Below are positions 31,028-41,160 of a stretch of 64,000 bases of DNA, one piece after another. The notes below the pieces were generated by a model. That model was not told the origin of the DNA. It did not search any database and worked only from the letters and a program-made list of their open reading frames with translations. The position numbers and the translations under genes are program-made. The DNA comes from Streptomyces sp. TN58 (lineage in GTDB: Bacteria; Actinomycetota; Actinomycetes; Streptomycetales; Streptomycetaceae). Every line of letters starts with the position of its first letter. Position 1 is the first letter of the stretch. The DNA lies in NCBI RefSeq assembly GCF_001941845.1, contig NZ_CP018870.1, positions 2,387,001 to 2,451,000 on the forward strand, written 5' to 3'.

Positions 31028-31855
31028 ATGACCGACGCCATGATCCAATCGACGCTGTCCGAGCTGGAGCGGTACTACGACACGGTGCCGCGGGTGGGCG
31101 GCGCCCGGGCCGAGGACTTCGGGCCGCTGACCCTGTTCGTGCAGGAGGGCGCGGGCTGGCCGTACTACGCGCGGCCCGCGCTCGGCGGCTCCGACGCGAC
31201 CCCCGCCGACGTCGAGCGGGTCCTCGCCCGCCAGCGTGAACTGGGCGTCCCGGAGGCCTTCGAGTGGGTCGCCGAGAACAGCCCCGCGCTCCGGGCCGCG
31301 GCGGAAGCGGCGGGGCTTCACGTCCACGAGCACCCGCTGATGCTGCTGGAGGCCGGCGAGGAACTGCCCCCGCACCCGGAGGTGCGGCTGCTCGGCGCCG
31401 AGGACCCGCTGCTGGCGGCCGCGCTGGCGGTACCGGCGCTGGCCTTCGCGGACCCGGGAACGGCCGTGGGCGAGGCCGGCCCCGCGGAACTGGCCGCCGC
31501 GCTGCGGGACCCGTCGGTGGAGACCCGGCGGGCGAGCGTCTCGGAGAAGCTGGCGGCGGGCACCTCGGGCATGGCCGCGGCCGTGCGGGACGGCGTGGTG
31601 CTCTGTTCCGGCATGTTCAACCCGGTCGGCGACGTCGCCGAGATCGTGGGCGTCGGCACCCTCCCGTCCGCCCGCCGCCAGGGCCTGGCCCTCGGGGTCA
31701 CCGCGGCCCTGGTCGTACGGGCCCGCGCGGGGGGCGCCCGTACGGTCTTCCTCTCGGCGGGCGACGACGACGTGGCCCGGATCTACGCCCGCGCCGGCTT
31801 CCGCCGGGTCGGCACCGCCCTGATCGCGGAACCGCCGGCGGAGCCCGGCGCGTGA
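31028..31855 (+). CDS. GNAT-family N-acetyltransferase
   Basis: The 275-residue protein has an N-terminal helical part and a C-terminal GNAT fold: EIVGVGTLPSARRQGLALGV is the acetyl-CoA binding motif A (R-x-x-G-L/A), followed by ARTVFLSAGDDDVARIYARA and GFRRVGTAL. The substrate is unknown. ATG 31028 is chosen, 27 bp after the inhibitor gene, with TTGGAT 6 bp upstream; it could be part of the protease operon or have its own start. Confidence 0.88.
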   Translation: MTDAMIQSTLSELERYYDTVPRVGGARAEDFGPLTLFVQEGAGWPYYARPALGGSDATPADVERVLARQRELGVPEAFEWVAENSPALRAAAEAAGLHVHEHPLMLLEAGEELPPHPEVRLLGAEDPLLAAALAVPALAFADPGTAVGEAGPAELAAALRDPSVETRRASVSEKLAAGTSGMAAAVRDGVVLCSGMFNPVGDVAEIVGVGTLPSARRQGLALGVTAALVVRARAGGARTVFLSAGDDDVARIYARAGFRRVGTALIAEPPAEPGA

Positions 31856-31905
31856 CCGGCTGACGGCGGCCGGGACGCCGCAGCTCCGCCCCACCCCGCC
31901 CCGGT

Positions 31906-31920
31906 TTGCCGAGTCGGCAA
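31906..31920. promoter_or_regulatory. Palindrome TTGCCGA-G-TCGGCAA before the methyltransferase gene
   Basis: A perfect 7-1-7 inverted repeat, followed by a second GTTTGCC at 31925-31931, lies 71-85 bp upstream of the methyltransferase start. This looks like a TetR-type operator. No regulator gene is adjacent. Confidence 0.5.
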
Positions 31921-31990
31921 CAAAGTTTGCCCGCTGGCGCGGGGTGGGCGCAGCATCGGGGACACGAGACGCCGAGCGGAAGAGGCCCCC

Positions 31991-32704
31991 ATGTCCCAGC
32001 ACGACCACCAGACGCACGACCACCACGCGCGTCACACGCACGATCACGCGCCCGGGAGCGCGCAGGAGAACGGCAGCGGTCCCGTCGCCGGCGGCGAGGA
32101 GTTCTGGGACGGGCGCTACAGCGAGAGCACGCGCATCTGGAGCGGCAAGCCCAACGCCCTCCTGGTCCGCGAGGCCCAGGACCTCGCCCCCGGCCGGGCG
32201 CTCGACCTCGGCTGCGGGGAGGGCGCCGACACCGTCTGGCTCGCCCGCCGCGGATGGCGGGTCACCGCCACCGACATCTCGAAGGTGGCTCTCGGCCGTG
32301 CGGCCGAGCACGCCGCCGAGGCCGGGGTCACGGACCTCGTCGACTGGCAGCAGCACGACTTCGCGCAGTCCTTCCCCGAGGGGGAGTTCGACCTCGTCTC
32401 GGCGTGCTTCCTGCACAGCTACGGCGAGTTCCCGCGTGAGCGGATCCTGCGCAGGGCCGCCGCCGCGGTGGCTCCCGGCGGGACCCTCCTGGTGGTGGGC
32501 CACGCGGGAGGGCCGTCGTGGAACCCGGAGGCCCACGCGGACCTCCACTTCCCGACCCCGCAGGAGGTCCTCGCGCAGCTGGACCTGCCGGAGGGCGGCT
32601 GGGAGGTCCAGACGGCGGCGGAGCACGTCCAGCCGATGACCGACCCCGAGGGCCGGCCCGGGACGCGCCCCGACAACGTGCTGACGGTACGGCGCGTCGC
32701 CTAG
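31991..32704 (+). CDS. Class I SAM-dependent methyltransferase with His-rich N terminus
   Basis: The 237-residue protein opens with a His/Asp-rich tract (MSQHDHQTHDHHARHTHDH) and then a Rossmann methyltransferase: ALDLGCGEGADTVWLARRGW (motif I, about residue 70), TATDISKVAL (motif II), FDLVSACFLHSY (motif IV) and LLVVGH. FWDGRYSES at about 38 is common in small-thiol or metalloid methyltransferases. The His-rich tail could bind metal ions. Substrate unknown. A palindromic operator-like site lies upstream. Confidence 0.88.
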   Translation: MSQHDHQTHDHHARHTHDHAPGSAQENGSGPVAGGEEFWDGRYSESTRIWSGKPNALLVREAQDLAPGRALDLGCGEGADTVWLARRGWRVTATDISKVALGRAAEHAAEAGVTDLVDWQQHDFAQSFPEGEFDLVSACFLHSYGEFPRERILRRAAAAVAPGGTLLVVGHAGGPSWNPEAHADLHFPTPQEVLAQLDLPEGGWEVQTAAEHVQPMTDPEGRPGTRPDNVLTVRRVA

Positions 32705-32722
32705 GGGGCGGGCCGGGACCGG

Positions 32723-33664
32723 TCAGAAACCGAGCTTGCGGAGCTGCTTGGGGTCCCGCTGCCAGTCCTTGGCCACCTTCACGTGGAGGTCGAGGAAGAC
32801 GGGGGTCCCGAGCAGCGCCTCGATGTGCTTGCGCGACTTCATCCCGACCTCCTTCAGGCGGGAGCCCTTCGGGCCGATGATGATGCCCTTCTGGCTCGGC
32901 CGCTCGATGTAGACGTTGGCGTGGATGTCGAGCAGCGGGCGGTCCGCCGGGCGGTTCTCGCGCGGGATCATCTCCTCGACGACCACGGCGATGGAGTGCG
33001 GGAGCTCGTCGCGTACGCCCTCCAGCGCGGCCTCGCGGATCAGCTCGGCGACCATGACCATCTCGGGCTCGTCGGTGAGGTCGCCCTCCGGGTACAGCGG
33101 CGGGCTCTCGGGCAGCAGCGGCGCGATCAGGTCGGCGAGCAGCTGGACCTGGTTGTCGCCGACCGCCGAGACGGGCACGATCTCGGCCCACTCGATGCCG
33201 AGCTCGGCGCCGAGCTGGTGGATGGCGAGGAGCTGTTCGGCCAGGGCCTTGGACTCGACCAGGTCGGTCTTGGTCACGATGGCGATCTTGGGGGTCTTCT
33301 TGATCCCCGCGAGTTCCTTGGCGATGAACTTGTCTCCGGGGCCCAGCTTCTGGTCGGCCGGCAGGCAGAAGCCGATGACGTCGACCTCGGCCCACGTGGT
33401 GCGCACGACGTCGTTGAGCCGCTCGCCGAGCAGGGTGCGCGGCTTGTGCAGGCCGGGCGTGTCGACGAGGACCAGCTGGGCGTCGGGGCGGTGCACGATG
33501 CCGCGGACGGTGTGGCGGGTGGTCTGCGGCCGGTTGGAGGTGATCGCGACCTTGGTGCCCACGAGTGCGTTGGTGAGGGTCGACTTCCCGGCGTTGGGAC
33601 GGCCGACGAAGCAGGCGAAGCCCGCACGGTGCGGGGCGGTGGACTCGGGGGAACGATCGCTCAT
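32723..33664 (-). CDS. era: GTPase Era
   Basis: The 313-residue GTPase helps assemble the 30S ribosome and binds 16S rRNA. G1 GRPNAGKS (about residue 23), switch region RPQTTRHTVRG, G3 DTPGLHKPR, G4 TKTDL and G5 SAVG are clear, and the C-terminal KH domain carries IIIGPKGSRLKEVGMKSRKH. ATG 33664 has GAGAAT 7 bp upstream. It follows a pair of terminator hairpins, so it is transcribed apart from the phoH-ybeY group. Confidence 0.97.
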   Translation of the reverse strand: MSDRSPESTAPHRAGFACFVGRPNAGKSTLTNALVGTKVAITSNRPQTTRHTVRGIVHRPDAQLVLVDTPGLHKPRTLLGERLNDVVRTTWAEVDVIGFCLPADQKLGPGDKFIAKELAGIKKTPKIAIVTKTDLVESKALAEQLLAIHQLGAELGIEWAEIVPVSAVGDNQVQLLADLIAPLLPESPPLYPEGDLTDEPEMVMVAELIREAALEGVRDELPHSIAVVVEEMIPRENRPADRPLLDIHANVYIERPSQKGIIIGPKGSRLKEVGMKSRKHIEALLGTPVFLDLHVKVAKDWQRDPKQLRKLGF

Positions 33665-33852
33665 ACGGGCCATTCTCCCCGATGCGGCTCCCAGCGCCGA
33701 CCAGACCGCCGCGACGGCGGCGAGCACGCCCGCGAGCGGCGGGTGCGCGGCGTGGGCGGCACGGCCCTGAGCTGTGGTTCCGCCGGCTTGCCCGGCCACC
33801 GTGACCTGGGCCCGTTCCGCGCGGGCGGGTCGCCCCGGCGGGTCGCGCGGCG

Positions 33853-33908
33853 CCTTCCGGCGGCGCGTACGCCGGAAGGGGAGCCCCGCCCGCTCACGAG
33901 CGGGCGGG
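33853..33908. terminator. Tandem hairpins between cytidine-deaminase-like gene and era
   Basis: Two stems follow one another: CCTTCCGGCG/CGCCGGAAGG (33853-33879) and an 11-bp stem CCCGCCCGCTC/GAGCGGGCGGG (33885-33908). They lie 90-145 bp past the upstream gene. The remainder of 33665-33998 shows no gene. Confidence 0.75.
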
Positions 33909-33998
33909 CGGGCGGGACGGCGGCAGACGTCATGCCCCGTCCCGGCCCAACCGACGGCCCGTCAGGAGAGGCCTGCGGGCGATGACGGGACGACGGCC

Positions 33999-34355
33999 TC
34001 AGGACCCGGCGGGGGTCGTGGACCTCAGGGTGCCGTCCGGGCCCGCCAGGAGGACCGGGGTGTCCGGGCCGCCGAGGTCGCGGACGGCCGCCCGGTCGGC
34101 CTCCGCCGGGGTCTCGGCCGCGCTCACCACGGCCGCGGCCTCCAGCGAGCGCGCCCCGCTGGCCACGGCCATGGCGACCGCGGTCTGCAGCGCGCTCAGC
34201 TTCAGGGAGTCGAGCTCCACCGTGCCCGCGACGTACGTCCGTCCCGTCTCGTCCCGTACCGCCGCCCCCTCGGGCACTCCGTTGCGGGCCCGGGCACTGC
34301 GCGCCAGAGTGATGATCTTGCTGTCCTCGGGGTCGATCCCGGTGCTCTCCGTCAT
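33999..34355 (-). CDS. Cytidine-deaminase-like protein without zinc ligands
   Basis: The 118-residue protein follows the cytidine deaminase fold (ITLARSARARNGVPEGAAVR, GRTYVAGTVELDSLKLSALQ, TAVAMAVASGARSLEAAAVV). Where active enzymes have His/Cys-Ala-Glu and Pro-Cys-x-x-Cys, it has SLKLSALQ and no match; it contains no Cys or His at all. It therefore cannot bind zinc in the normal way and is probably not a deaminase. ATG 34355 is favoured by TATGCT 7 bp upstream; ATG 34367 is an alternative. It sits in the conserved corC-era neighbourhood. Confidence 0.7.
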   Translation of the reverse strand: MTESTGIDPEDSKIITLARSARARNGVPEGAAVRDETGRTYVAGTVELDSLKLSALQTAVAMAVASGARSLEAAAVVSAAETPAEADRAAVRDLGGPDTPVLLAGPDGTLRSTTPAGS

Positions 34356-34413
34356 GGTCGAAAGCATAGGGAGCGCCCCGCGCGGCCCGCGCAACGACCC
34401 CGCCACGGCCCGG

Positions 34414-34767
34414 TCAGGGCCGGTCGAGCTTCAGCCGCTCCGCGCGCGGCAGGCCCGCGACCACGAGGTCGTACGAGTCCTCGACGAGCTCCCGCAGCAT
34501 CGCCTCGGGGATCCCGCCCACGGTCACCGTGTTCCAGTGCCGCTTGTTCATGTGGTAGCCCGGCGCGATCGCCTCGTGCTCCTGGCGCAGCCGCACCGCC
34601 AGTTCTGGTTCGCACTTGAGGTTGATCTTCAGCGGCTCGGCGTCCAGGGCACTGAGCGCGAACATCTTGCCCCGCACCTTGAACACCGAGGTCTCGGGCG
34701 TGAAGGGGAACTCCTCCACCGCCGCGTTGAAACCCAGCAGGAACTCCCGCAGCCGCTCCGGGGTCAC
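34414..34767 (-). CDS. MmcQ/YjbR-family protein
   Basis: The 117-residue protein has the YjbR double-wing fold sequence pattern: FPFTPETSVFKVRGKMFAL, LKINLKCEPELAVRLRQEH, GYHMNKRHWNTVTVGG. Members are DNA-binding-like but of unknown role. Its GTG overlaps the stop of the CorC-like gene (GTGA), so it is translationally coupled to it. Confidence 0.88.
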   Translation of the reverse strand: MTPERLREFLLGFNAAVEEFPFTPETSVFKVRGKMFALSALDAEPLKINLKCEPELAVRLRQEHEAIAPGYHMNKRHWNTVTVGGIPEAMLRELVEDSYDLVVAGLPRAERLKLDRP

Positions 34768-36068
34768 TCCGCCTCCTCCCCCGCGGTGTCCACCGCGGCC
34801 ACCGGTTCCACCAGCACCGTCACGATCTTGTTCCGCCGGCCCGCCGGCGACTCGGCCGTCAGCCGCAGCGGACGCCCGTCGGGCAGTTCGACCACCGCCG
34901 AAGCGCCCGCGATCGGCACCCGCCCGAGCGCCTTCGCCAGCAGTCCGCCGACCGTCTCGACGTCCTCGTCGTCGAACGCCTCGACCTTGAAGAGCTCGCC
35001 GAGGTCGGTGATGTCCAGGCGCGCCGTGACCCGGTAGCGGTCCTCGCCCAGGTCCTCGACCGGCGGGAGCTCCCGGTCGTACTCGTCCGTGATCTCGCCG
35101 ACGATCTCCTCAAGGATGTCCTCGATGGTGACGATGCCGGCCGTGCCGCCGTACTCGTCGATCACGACGGCCACGTGGTTGCGCACCTGCTGCATCTCGC
35201 GCAGCAGGTCGCCCGCGTTCTTGGTGTCCGGCACGAAGACGGCCGGCCGCATCGCCGTCGACACCAGGTCGCTCTCGGCGTCGCGGCTGATGTGCGTCTT
35301 GCGGACCAGGTCCTTCAGGTAGACGATCCCGACGATGTCGTCCTCGTTCTCCCCGGTGACCGGGATGCGCGAGAAACCCGACCGCAGGGCGAGCGTGGTG
35401 GCCTGGCGGACCGTCTTGTAGCGCTCGATGCAGACCAGGTCGGTCCGCGGCACCATCACCTCGCGCACGAGCGTGTCGCCCAGTTCGAAGACCTGGTGCA
35501 CCATCCGGCGCTCGTCGTCCTCGATGAGCGATTCCTTCTCGGCGAGGTCGACCATCGCCCGCAGCTCGGCCTCGGAGGCGAAGGGCCCCTTGCGGAAGCC
35601 CTTGCCGGGCGTGAGGGCGTTGCCGACGAGGATCAGCAGCTGCGGGATCGGCCCCATGATCCGGGCGAGCGGTACAAGGACGTACGCGGCCGCCGTCGCC
35701 GTGTTCAGCGGGTGCTGCCGGCCGATCGTACGCGGGGAGACGCCCACGGCGACGAAGGAGACCAGCACCATCACGGCGATGGCCACGAGCAGCGCGGTCC
35801 AGTTCTCGCCGAACTCGTCCAGGCAGACGAAGGTGACGAGGACCCCGGCCGCCATCTCGCAGGTGACCCGGACCAGCAGCGCCACGTTGAGGTAGCGGGT
35901 GGGGTCGCCGGCGACCTGGGCCAGCTTCTCGCTGCCGCGCCGGCCCTCCCGGACGGCCTGTTCGGCACGGAAGATCGAGATGCGGGCGATGCCGGACTCC
36001 GCGCACGCCGCGAACCAGGCCACGACCACCAGCAGCACCGCGCCGGTGATCAGTTGCGGGGCGCTCAC
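34764..36068 (-). CDS. CNNM/CorC-family membrane protein (DUF21-CBS-CorC_HlyC)
   Basis: The 434-residue protein has an N-terminal DUF21 membrane domain (helices in residues about 5-140), a CBS pair ([40 protein letters not shown], then [20 protein letters not shown], about 200-330) and a C-terminal CorC_HlyC transporter-associated domain. Family members are implicated in Mg2+/Co2+ transport. It starts with GTG overlapping the ybeY stop and ends overlapping the YjbR gene. Confidence 0.93.
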   Translation of the reverse strand: MSAPQLITGAVLLVVVAWFAACAESGIARISIFRAEQAVREGRRGSEKLAQVAGDPTRYLNVALLVRVTCEMAAGVLVTFVCLDEFGENWTALLVAIAVMVLVSFVAVGVSPRTIGRQHPLNTATAAAYVLVPLARIMGPIPQLLILVGNALTPGKGFRKGPFASEAELRAMVDLAEKESLIEDDERRMVHQVFELGDTLVREVMVPRTDLVCIERYKTVRQATTLALRSGFSRIPVTGENEDDIVGIVYLKDLVRKTHISRDAESDLVSTAMRPAVFVPDTKNAGDLLREMQQVRNHVAVVIDEYGGTAGIVTIEDILEEIVGEITDEYDRELPPVEDLGEDRYRVTARLDITDLGELFKVEAFDDEDVETVGGLLAKALGRVPIAGASAVVELPDGRPLRLTAESPAGRRNKIVTVLVEPVAAVDTAGEEAE

Positions 36069-36562
36069 GAGACGGTGGGAGCCGGGGACGGCCCGGTCAG
36101 CCCGCGCTCACCGCGCCAGCCGTCCACGATGGCGGCCTGGAGGCCGAACATCTCGGCCTTCTCGTCCGGCTCCTCGTGGTCGTAGCCGAGCAGGTGCAGC
36201 ACCCCGTGGACGGTCAGGAGCTGGAGCTCCTCGTCCATGGAGTGCTGCGTCGGGGCGTCCTCGCCCTGCTTCTTCGCGACCTCGGGGCAGAGCACGATGT
36301 CGCCGAGGAGCCCCTGCGGGGGCTCCTCCTCGTCCTTCGACGGCGGACGGAGCTCGTCCATCGGGAAGGACATGACGTCGGTCGGGCCGGGCAGGTCCAT
36401 CCACTGGATGTGGAGCTGCTCCATGGCGTCCTCGTCGACGACGATGACGGAGAGCTCCGAGAGCGGGTGGATCCGCATCCGGGTGAGCGCGTAGCGGGCG
36501 ATGTCGAGGATCGCCTGCTCGTCGACCTCGGTTCCGGACTCGTTGTTGACGTCGATCGACAT
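36065..36562 (-). CDS. ybeY: Endoribonuclease YbeY (rRNA maturation factor)
   Basis: The 165-residue metalloprotein matures 16S rRNA. It carries the zinc motif [11 protein letters not shown] (about 122-132) and the upstream [10 protein letters not shown] signature. An acidic, Pro-rich loop ([12 protein letters not shown]) lies between. It begins 13 bp after phoH and overlaps the CorC-like gene, forming phoH-ybeY-corC-yjbR. Confidence 0.96.
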   Translation of the reverse strand: MSIDVNNESGTEVDEQAILDIARYALTRMRIHPLSELSVIVVDEDAMEQLHIQWMDLPGPTDVMSFPMDELRPPSKDEEEPPQGLLGDIVLCPEVAKKQGEDAPTQHSMDEELQLLTVHGVLHLLGYDHEEPDEKAEMFGLQAAIVDGWRGERGLTGPSPAPTVS

Positions 36563-36575
36563 GGTGCGCTGGGTT

Positions 36576-37613
<1,038 letters not shown>

Positions 37614-37758
37614 GGGCCGGCACTGTGGCCTGCGCATACCTCCCGCTGAGGGGCCGCGCCGATCGACGACCTCCGGAATACCAAGGGTACGTCGCCGCCG
37701 CCGCATCCCCGAGAGGTTTTAGCCGCCCCCTGGGCTCCCCGGCTCCGCCGGCCCCCGG

Positions 37759-38853
37759 CTACACGGGGTGCCGGAAGCCGATGGTCGGCACGGCCCTGCG
37801 GCGGGCGGCCGGGGTCGCGGCCGACGGGATCAGGTCGTCCAGGAAGCCGTAGCGGCCGCGCAGCGCGTGCGGGGCGGCCCGCCACCAGTGGGCCACCTCC
37901 GGCCAGCCGGGGGCCGACAGGGAGCCGCCGAACTCCTGCACCGACAGGGCGGCGGTCAGCCCGGCGAAGGCCAGCCGGTCGGCCAGGGGCCAGCCCGCCA
38001 GGGTGCCGGTGACGAAGCCCGCCACGTAGACGTCCCCCGCCCCCGTGGGGTCCAGGGCGTCGACGGCGATACCGGGGACGTGCGCCGTCTCCCCGGTGCG
38101 GCCGTCCACCGCGTACGAGCCTTCGGGACCCATGGTCACCACGGCGATCGGCACCTTCTCGGCCAGGGCGCGGGCGGCGGCCCGGGGGCACTCGGTGCGC
38201 GTGTACCGCATCGCCTCGCCCGCGTTCGGCAGGAAGGCCTCGCAGTGCTCCAGGTCGGCCAGGGCCCCCAGGTCCCAGCGCCCGCTCTCGTCCCAGCCGA
38301 CGTCCGCGAAGACCCGCGAGCCGCGCCGGGCGGCCTCGCCGATCCACTCCTCGCCGCGGCCGGGCCCCAGCGAGGCCACGGCGGCGCGAGCTCTCGGCGG
38401 GCACTGCGGCAGGGGGCCTGGGCCCGCCGGCGGCGGGGCCTCGTGGCCGTGGGAGACCATGGTGCGCTCCCCCTCGTACGCCATGGAGACGGTGACGGGG
38501 CTGTGCCAGCCGGGGATGATCCGTGACATGGAGAGGTCGATGCCCTCACCCTGCTCCAGGGCGTCCCAGCAGTACTCGCCGTAGTGGTCGTCCCCGAAGG
38601 CCGCGGCCAGCGAGGTGCGCAGGCCGAGCCGGGCCAGGGCGGTGGCCATGTTGGCGACGCCGCCGGGGCTGGAGCCCATCCCGCGCGCCCAGGACTCCGT
38701 ACCGCGCACGGGTGCCGAGTCGAGGCCGGTGAAGATGATGTCGAGGAAGACGGTCCCGGTCAGGAAGACGTCGCAGCCCGGTTCCTCCGGGTCGCGCAGC
38801 GGACCGAGGGGGTCCAGGGCTGCGGTGCGGCGGTCGAGGTCCCCACTGGTCAC
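37759..38853 (-). CDS. PfkB-family carbohydrate kinase
   Basis: The 364-residue ribokinase-like protein has GSSPGGVANMATALARLGLR (sugar-binding start, about 75-95) and the C-terminal catalytic motif DPTGAGDVYVAGFVTGTLAG with the base Asp (about 285). GTG 38853 has GGGGAG 6 bp upstream. The sugar or nucleoside substrate cannot be told from sequence. A Pro/Gly-rich insert (PPPAGPGPLPQCPP) lies near residue 165. Confidence 0.92.
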   Translation of the reverse strand: MTSGDLDRRTAALDPLGPLRDPEEPGCDVFLTGTVFLDIIFTGLDSAPVRGTESWARGMGSSPGGVANMATALARLGLRTSLAAAFGDDHYGEYCWDALEQGEGIDLSMSRIIPGWHSPVTVSMAYEGERTMVSHGHEAPPPAGPGPLPQCPPRARAAVASLGPGRGEEWIGEAARRGSRVFADVGWDESGRWDLGALADLEHCEAFLPNAGEAMRYTRTECPRAAARALAEKVPIAVVTMGPEGSYAVDGRTGETAHVPGIAVDALDPTGAGDVYVAGFVTGTLAGWPLADRLAFAGLTAALSVQEFGGSLSAPGWPEVAHWWRAAPHALRGRYGFLDDLIPSAATPAARRRAVPTIGFRHPV

Positions 38854-39026
38854 GGTGGTCTCCCCTGTCGGTCTCGAAGGGCCGTTCTCGGTGAAAGCTG
38901 GCAGGTTTCCCGCGTGGCGCGGGATCAGACCCAGTGTGGCCCAGGTCACCTCGAACCTGCCCTCCGCGCCGTTCGCCGGGATCTGCGGTTCCCGGCCCGG
39001 GACGGCACGCGCCCGGGCCGTCCGCG

Positions 39027-39932
39027 TCAGCCGCGCTTCGGGAGCGGCACCCGCATCAGGTCCGCGGCCACGGTGAGTTCCCCCTCGAAGCCCGCCGCCC
39101 GCGCCTGGCGTTCGAACTCGGCGGGGTCGGTGTAGCGCTGGGAGAAGTGCGTCAGCACGAGGTGCCGTACGCCCGCGTCGCGCGCCACCCGCGCCGCCTG
39201 TCCGGCGGTGAGGTGCCCGTGGTCGGTGGCCAGGCGTTCGTCCTCGTCGAGGAAGGTCGATTCGATCACCAGCATGTCGCAGCCCTCGGCGAGTTCGTCC
39301 ACGCCGGGGCAGAGCCGGGTGTCCATGACGAAGGCGAAGCGCTGGCCGGGCCGGGGTTCGCTCACGTCCTCCAGGGTGACCTCGCCGAGCCGGCCCTCCC
39401 GCTGGATCCGGCCGACGTCGGGGCCCTTGATCCCGTGCCGGGCGAGCTGTTCGGGCACCATCCGGCGCCCGTCGGGCTCGGTGATCCGGTAGCCGAAGGA
39501 CTCCACCGGGTGCGAGAGCCGCCGGGTCTCCAGGACGTACGAGGCCCCGCGCGCCACCGGCCCGTCCTCGGAGACCGGTTCCTCGGCGAGCGGCACGGTC
39601 TCCCGGTAGGCCGTGGCGTACCGGAGGCGGTCGAAGAACTTCTGCCCCGACGCCGGGTAGTGCGCGGTGACGGGGTGCGGGACCTGGTCGAGGTTGATCC
39701 GCTGGATGACCCCGGCGAGGCCGAGGCTGTGGTCCCCGTGGAAGTGGGTGACGCAGATCCGGTTGATGTCGTGCGCGGCCACTCCCGCACGCAGCATCTG
39801 GCGCTGGGTGCCCTCGCCCGGGTCGAAGAGGATGCCCTCGCCGTCCCAGCGCAGGAGGTAGCCGTTGTGGTTGCGGTGGCGGGTGGGCACCTGGCTGGCG
39901 GTGCCCAGCACCACGAACTCTCTGACGGACAC
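39027..39932 (-). CDS. rnz: Ribonuclease Z
   Basis: The 301-residue metallo-beta-lactamase-fold nuclease trims tRNA 3' ends. It has [20 protein letters not shown] at the start, the zinc motif [13 protein letters not shown] (His63, His65, Asp67, His68), [21 protein letters not shown] and LTHFSQRY with the late His ligand. Size fits the short form. It lies 3 bp after the HIT gene, so the two form an operon. Confidence 0.93.
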   Translation of the reverse strand: MSVREFVVLGTASQVPTRHRNHNGYLLRWDGEGILFDPGEGTQRQMLRAGVAAHDINRICVTHFHGDHSLGLAGVIQRINLDQVPHPVTAHYPASGQKFFDRLRYATAYRETVPLAEEPVSEDGPVARGASYVLETRRLSHPVESFGYRITEPDGRRMVPEQLARHGIKGPDVGRIQREGRLGEVTLEDVSEPRPGQRFAFVMDTRLCPGVDELAEGCDMLVIESTFLDEDERLATDHGHLTAGQAARVARDAGVRHLVLTHFSQRYTDPAEFERQARAAGFEGELTVAADLMRVPLPKRG

Positions 39933-39935
39933 GTG

Positions 39936-40295
39936 CTACCCCGGGGGCCACTGGAGGCCGCGGCCGCCCAGGACGTGCGCGTGGGCGTGCCAGACGGTCT
40001 GTCCGGCGCCGGAGCCGGTGTTGAAGACGATCCGGTAGCCGTGGTCGTCGATCTTCTCGTCGGCGGCGACCTGGGCGGCCTCACGCAGTATGTCGGCGGC
40101 GACGCCCGGCTCGGCGGCCGCGAGGGAGGCCGCGTCGGGGTAGTGCACCTTGGGGATGACGAGCACGTGCGTGGGCGCCTGCGGGTTGATGTCCCGGAAG
40201 GCGACGGTGGTCTCGGTCTCGCGGACCACCGTCGCCGGGACGGCACCCTCGACGATCTTGCAGAACAGGCAGTCGGCCTGCGGTTCCCCGGCCAT
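39936..40295 (-). CDS. HIT-family (HINT-like) nucleotide hydrolase
   Basis: The 119-residue protein has the HIT catalytic motif WHAHAHVLGGRG (about 99-110), the N-terminal zinc-like CLFCKIV, and THVLVIPKVHYPD. It hydrolyses nucleotide phosphoramidates in known members. It directly precedes rnz with a 3-bp gap. Confidence 0.95.
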   Translation of the reverse strand: MAGEPQADCLFCKIVEGAVPATVVRETETTVAFRDINPQAPTHVLVIPKVHYPDAASLAAAEPGVAADILREAAQVAADEKIDDHGYRIVFNTGSGAGQTVWHAHAHVLGGRGLQWPPG

Positions 40296-40395
40296 TGCTC
40301 ACCCTCCCGTGATGTTGATCGGTCGGGGCATCGTATCCAGCCGGGCGACCGCGGCGGGCGAGTATTCCGGCCGGTCAGGCCGGAGGTCGGGCCTG

Positions 40396-40431
40396 GGCCC
40401 GGCGTCAGGCCCGGCGTCAGGCCCAGCGTCC
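40396..40431. repeat. 12-bp tandem repeat spanning the rsmE stop codon
   Basis: GGCCCGGCGTCA occurs at 40396-40407 and 40408-40419, with a third imperfect copy at 40420-40431. The copies include the last codons and stop of rsmE, giving a second in-frame TGA downstream. It looks like a recent slippage duplication. Confidence 0.8.
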
Positions 40432-41160
40432 GGTGCGGGCCAGCAGGACGGCCGCGGCCGCGGTGCCGGCGGTGGAGGTCCGCAGGACGGAACGGCCCAG
40501 ACGGTAGGGGTGCGCCCCGGCCGCGGCGAAGACGTCCAGTTCCTCCGGGGAGACCCCGCCCTCCGGGCCGACGACCAGGACGACGCTGCCGGAGGCGGGC
40601 AGCGCGGCCGTGGCCAGGGCCTGCGAGGGGGTGTCGCGGTCCTCGTGCAGCACCATCGCCAGGTCGGCGCCGGCCAGCAGTGCCGCGACCTGCTTGGTGG
40701 ACATGGCCTCGGCCACCTCCGGGAAGCGGACGCGGCGGGACTGCTTGCCCGCCTCCCGGGCCGTGGCCCGCCACTTGGCCAGGGACTTGGCGCCGCGGTC
40801 GCCGCGCCACTGCGTGATGCAGCGCGAGGCCTGCCAGGGCACGATCGCGTCCACGCCGGTCTCGGTCATGGTCTCGACGGCCAGCTCGCCCCGGTCCCCC
40901 TTGGGCAGGGCCTGGACCACCGTGATGCGGACCGCGGGCTCCTCCTCCTGCCCGGCGGCGGCGACCGCGACGACGAGCCGGTCCTTGCCCTCGGCCGCCT
41001 TCACGACCGCCTCCGCCCAGCCGCCCCGGCCGTCGGTCAGGACGACCTGCTCGCCCGGGTTCAGCCGTTTCACGGACACCGCGTGCCGGCCCTCCGGGCC
41101 GCCCAGGACGAACTCCGACCGTGCAGGAACCTCGTCGACCACGAACACCGGGGCCGTCAT
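40417..41160 (-). CDS. rsmE: 16S rRNA (uracil-1498-N3)-methyltransferase
   Basis: The 247-residue SPOUT methyltransferase has a PUA-like N terminus (EVPARSEFVLGGPEGRHAVS) and the knotted C-terminal SAM site (VVLVVGPEGGVSPEELDVF, about 200-220, then LGRSVLRTSTAGTAAAAVLL). Its ATG overlaps the upstream stop (ATGA). The SAM and dimer motifs are complete. Confidence 0.95.
   Translation of the reverse strand: MTAPVFVVDEVPARSEFVLGGPEGRHAVSVKRLNPGEQVVLTDGRGGWAEAVVKAAEGKDRLVVAVAAAGQEEEPAVRITVVQALPKGDRGELAVETMTETGVDAIVPWQASRCITQWRGDRGAKSLAKWRATAREAGKQSRRVRFPEVAEAMSTKQVAALLAGADLAMVLHEDRDTPSQALATAALPASGSVVLVVGPEGGVSPEELDVFAAAGAHPYRLGRSVLRTSTAGTAAAAVLLARTGRWA

Noticed and set aside
33665..33799. N-terminal extension of Era with a hydrophobic stretch
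   Set aside because: Era normally starts just before the G1 domain; the extension is not conserved and lies in the inter-operon promoter region.
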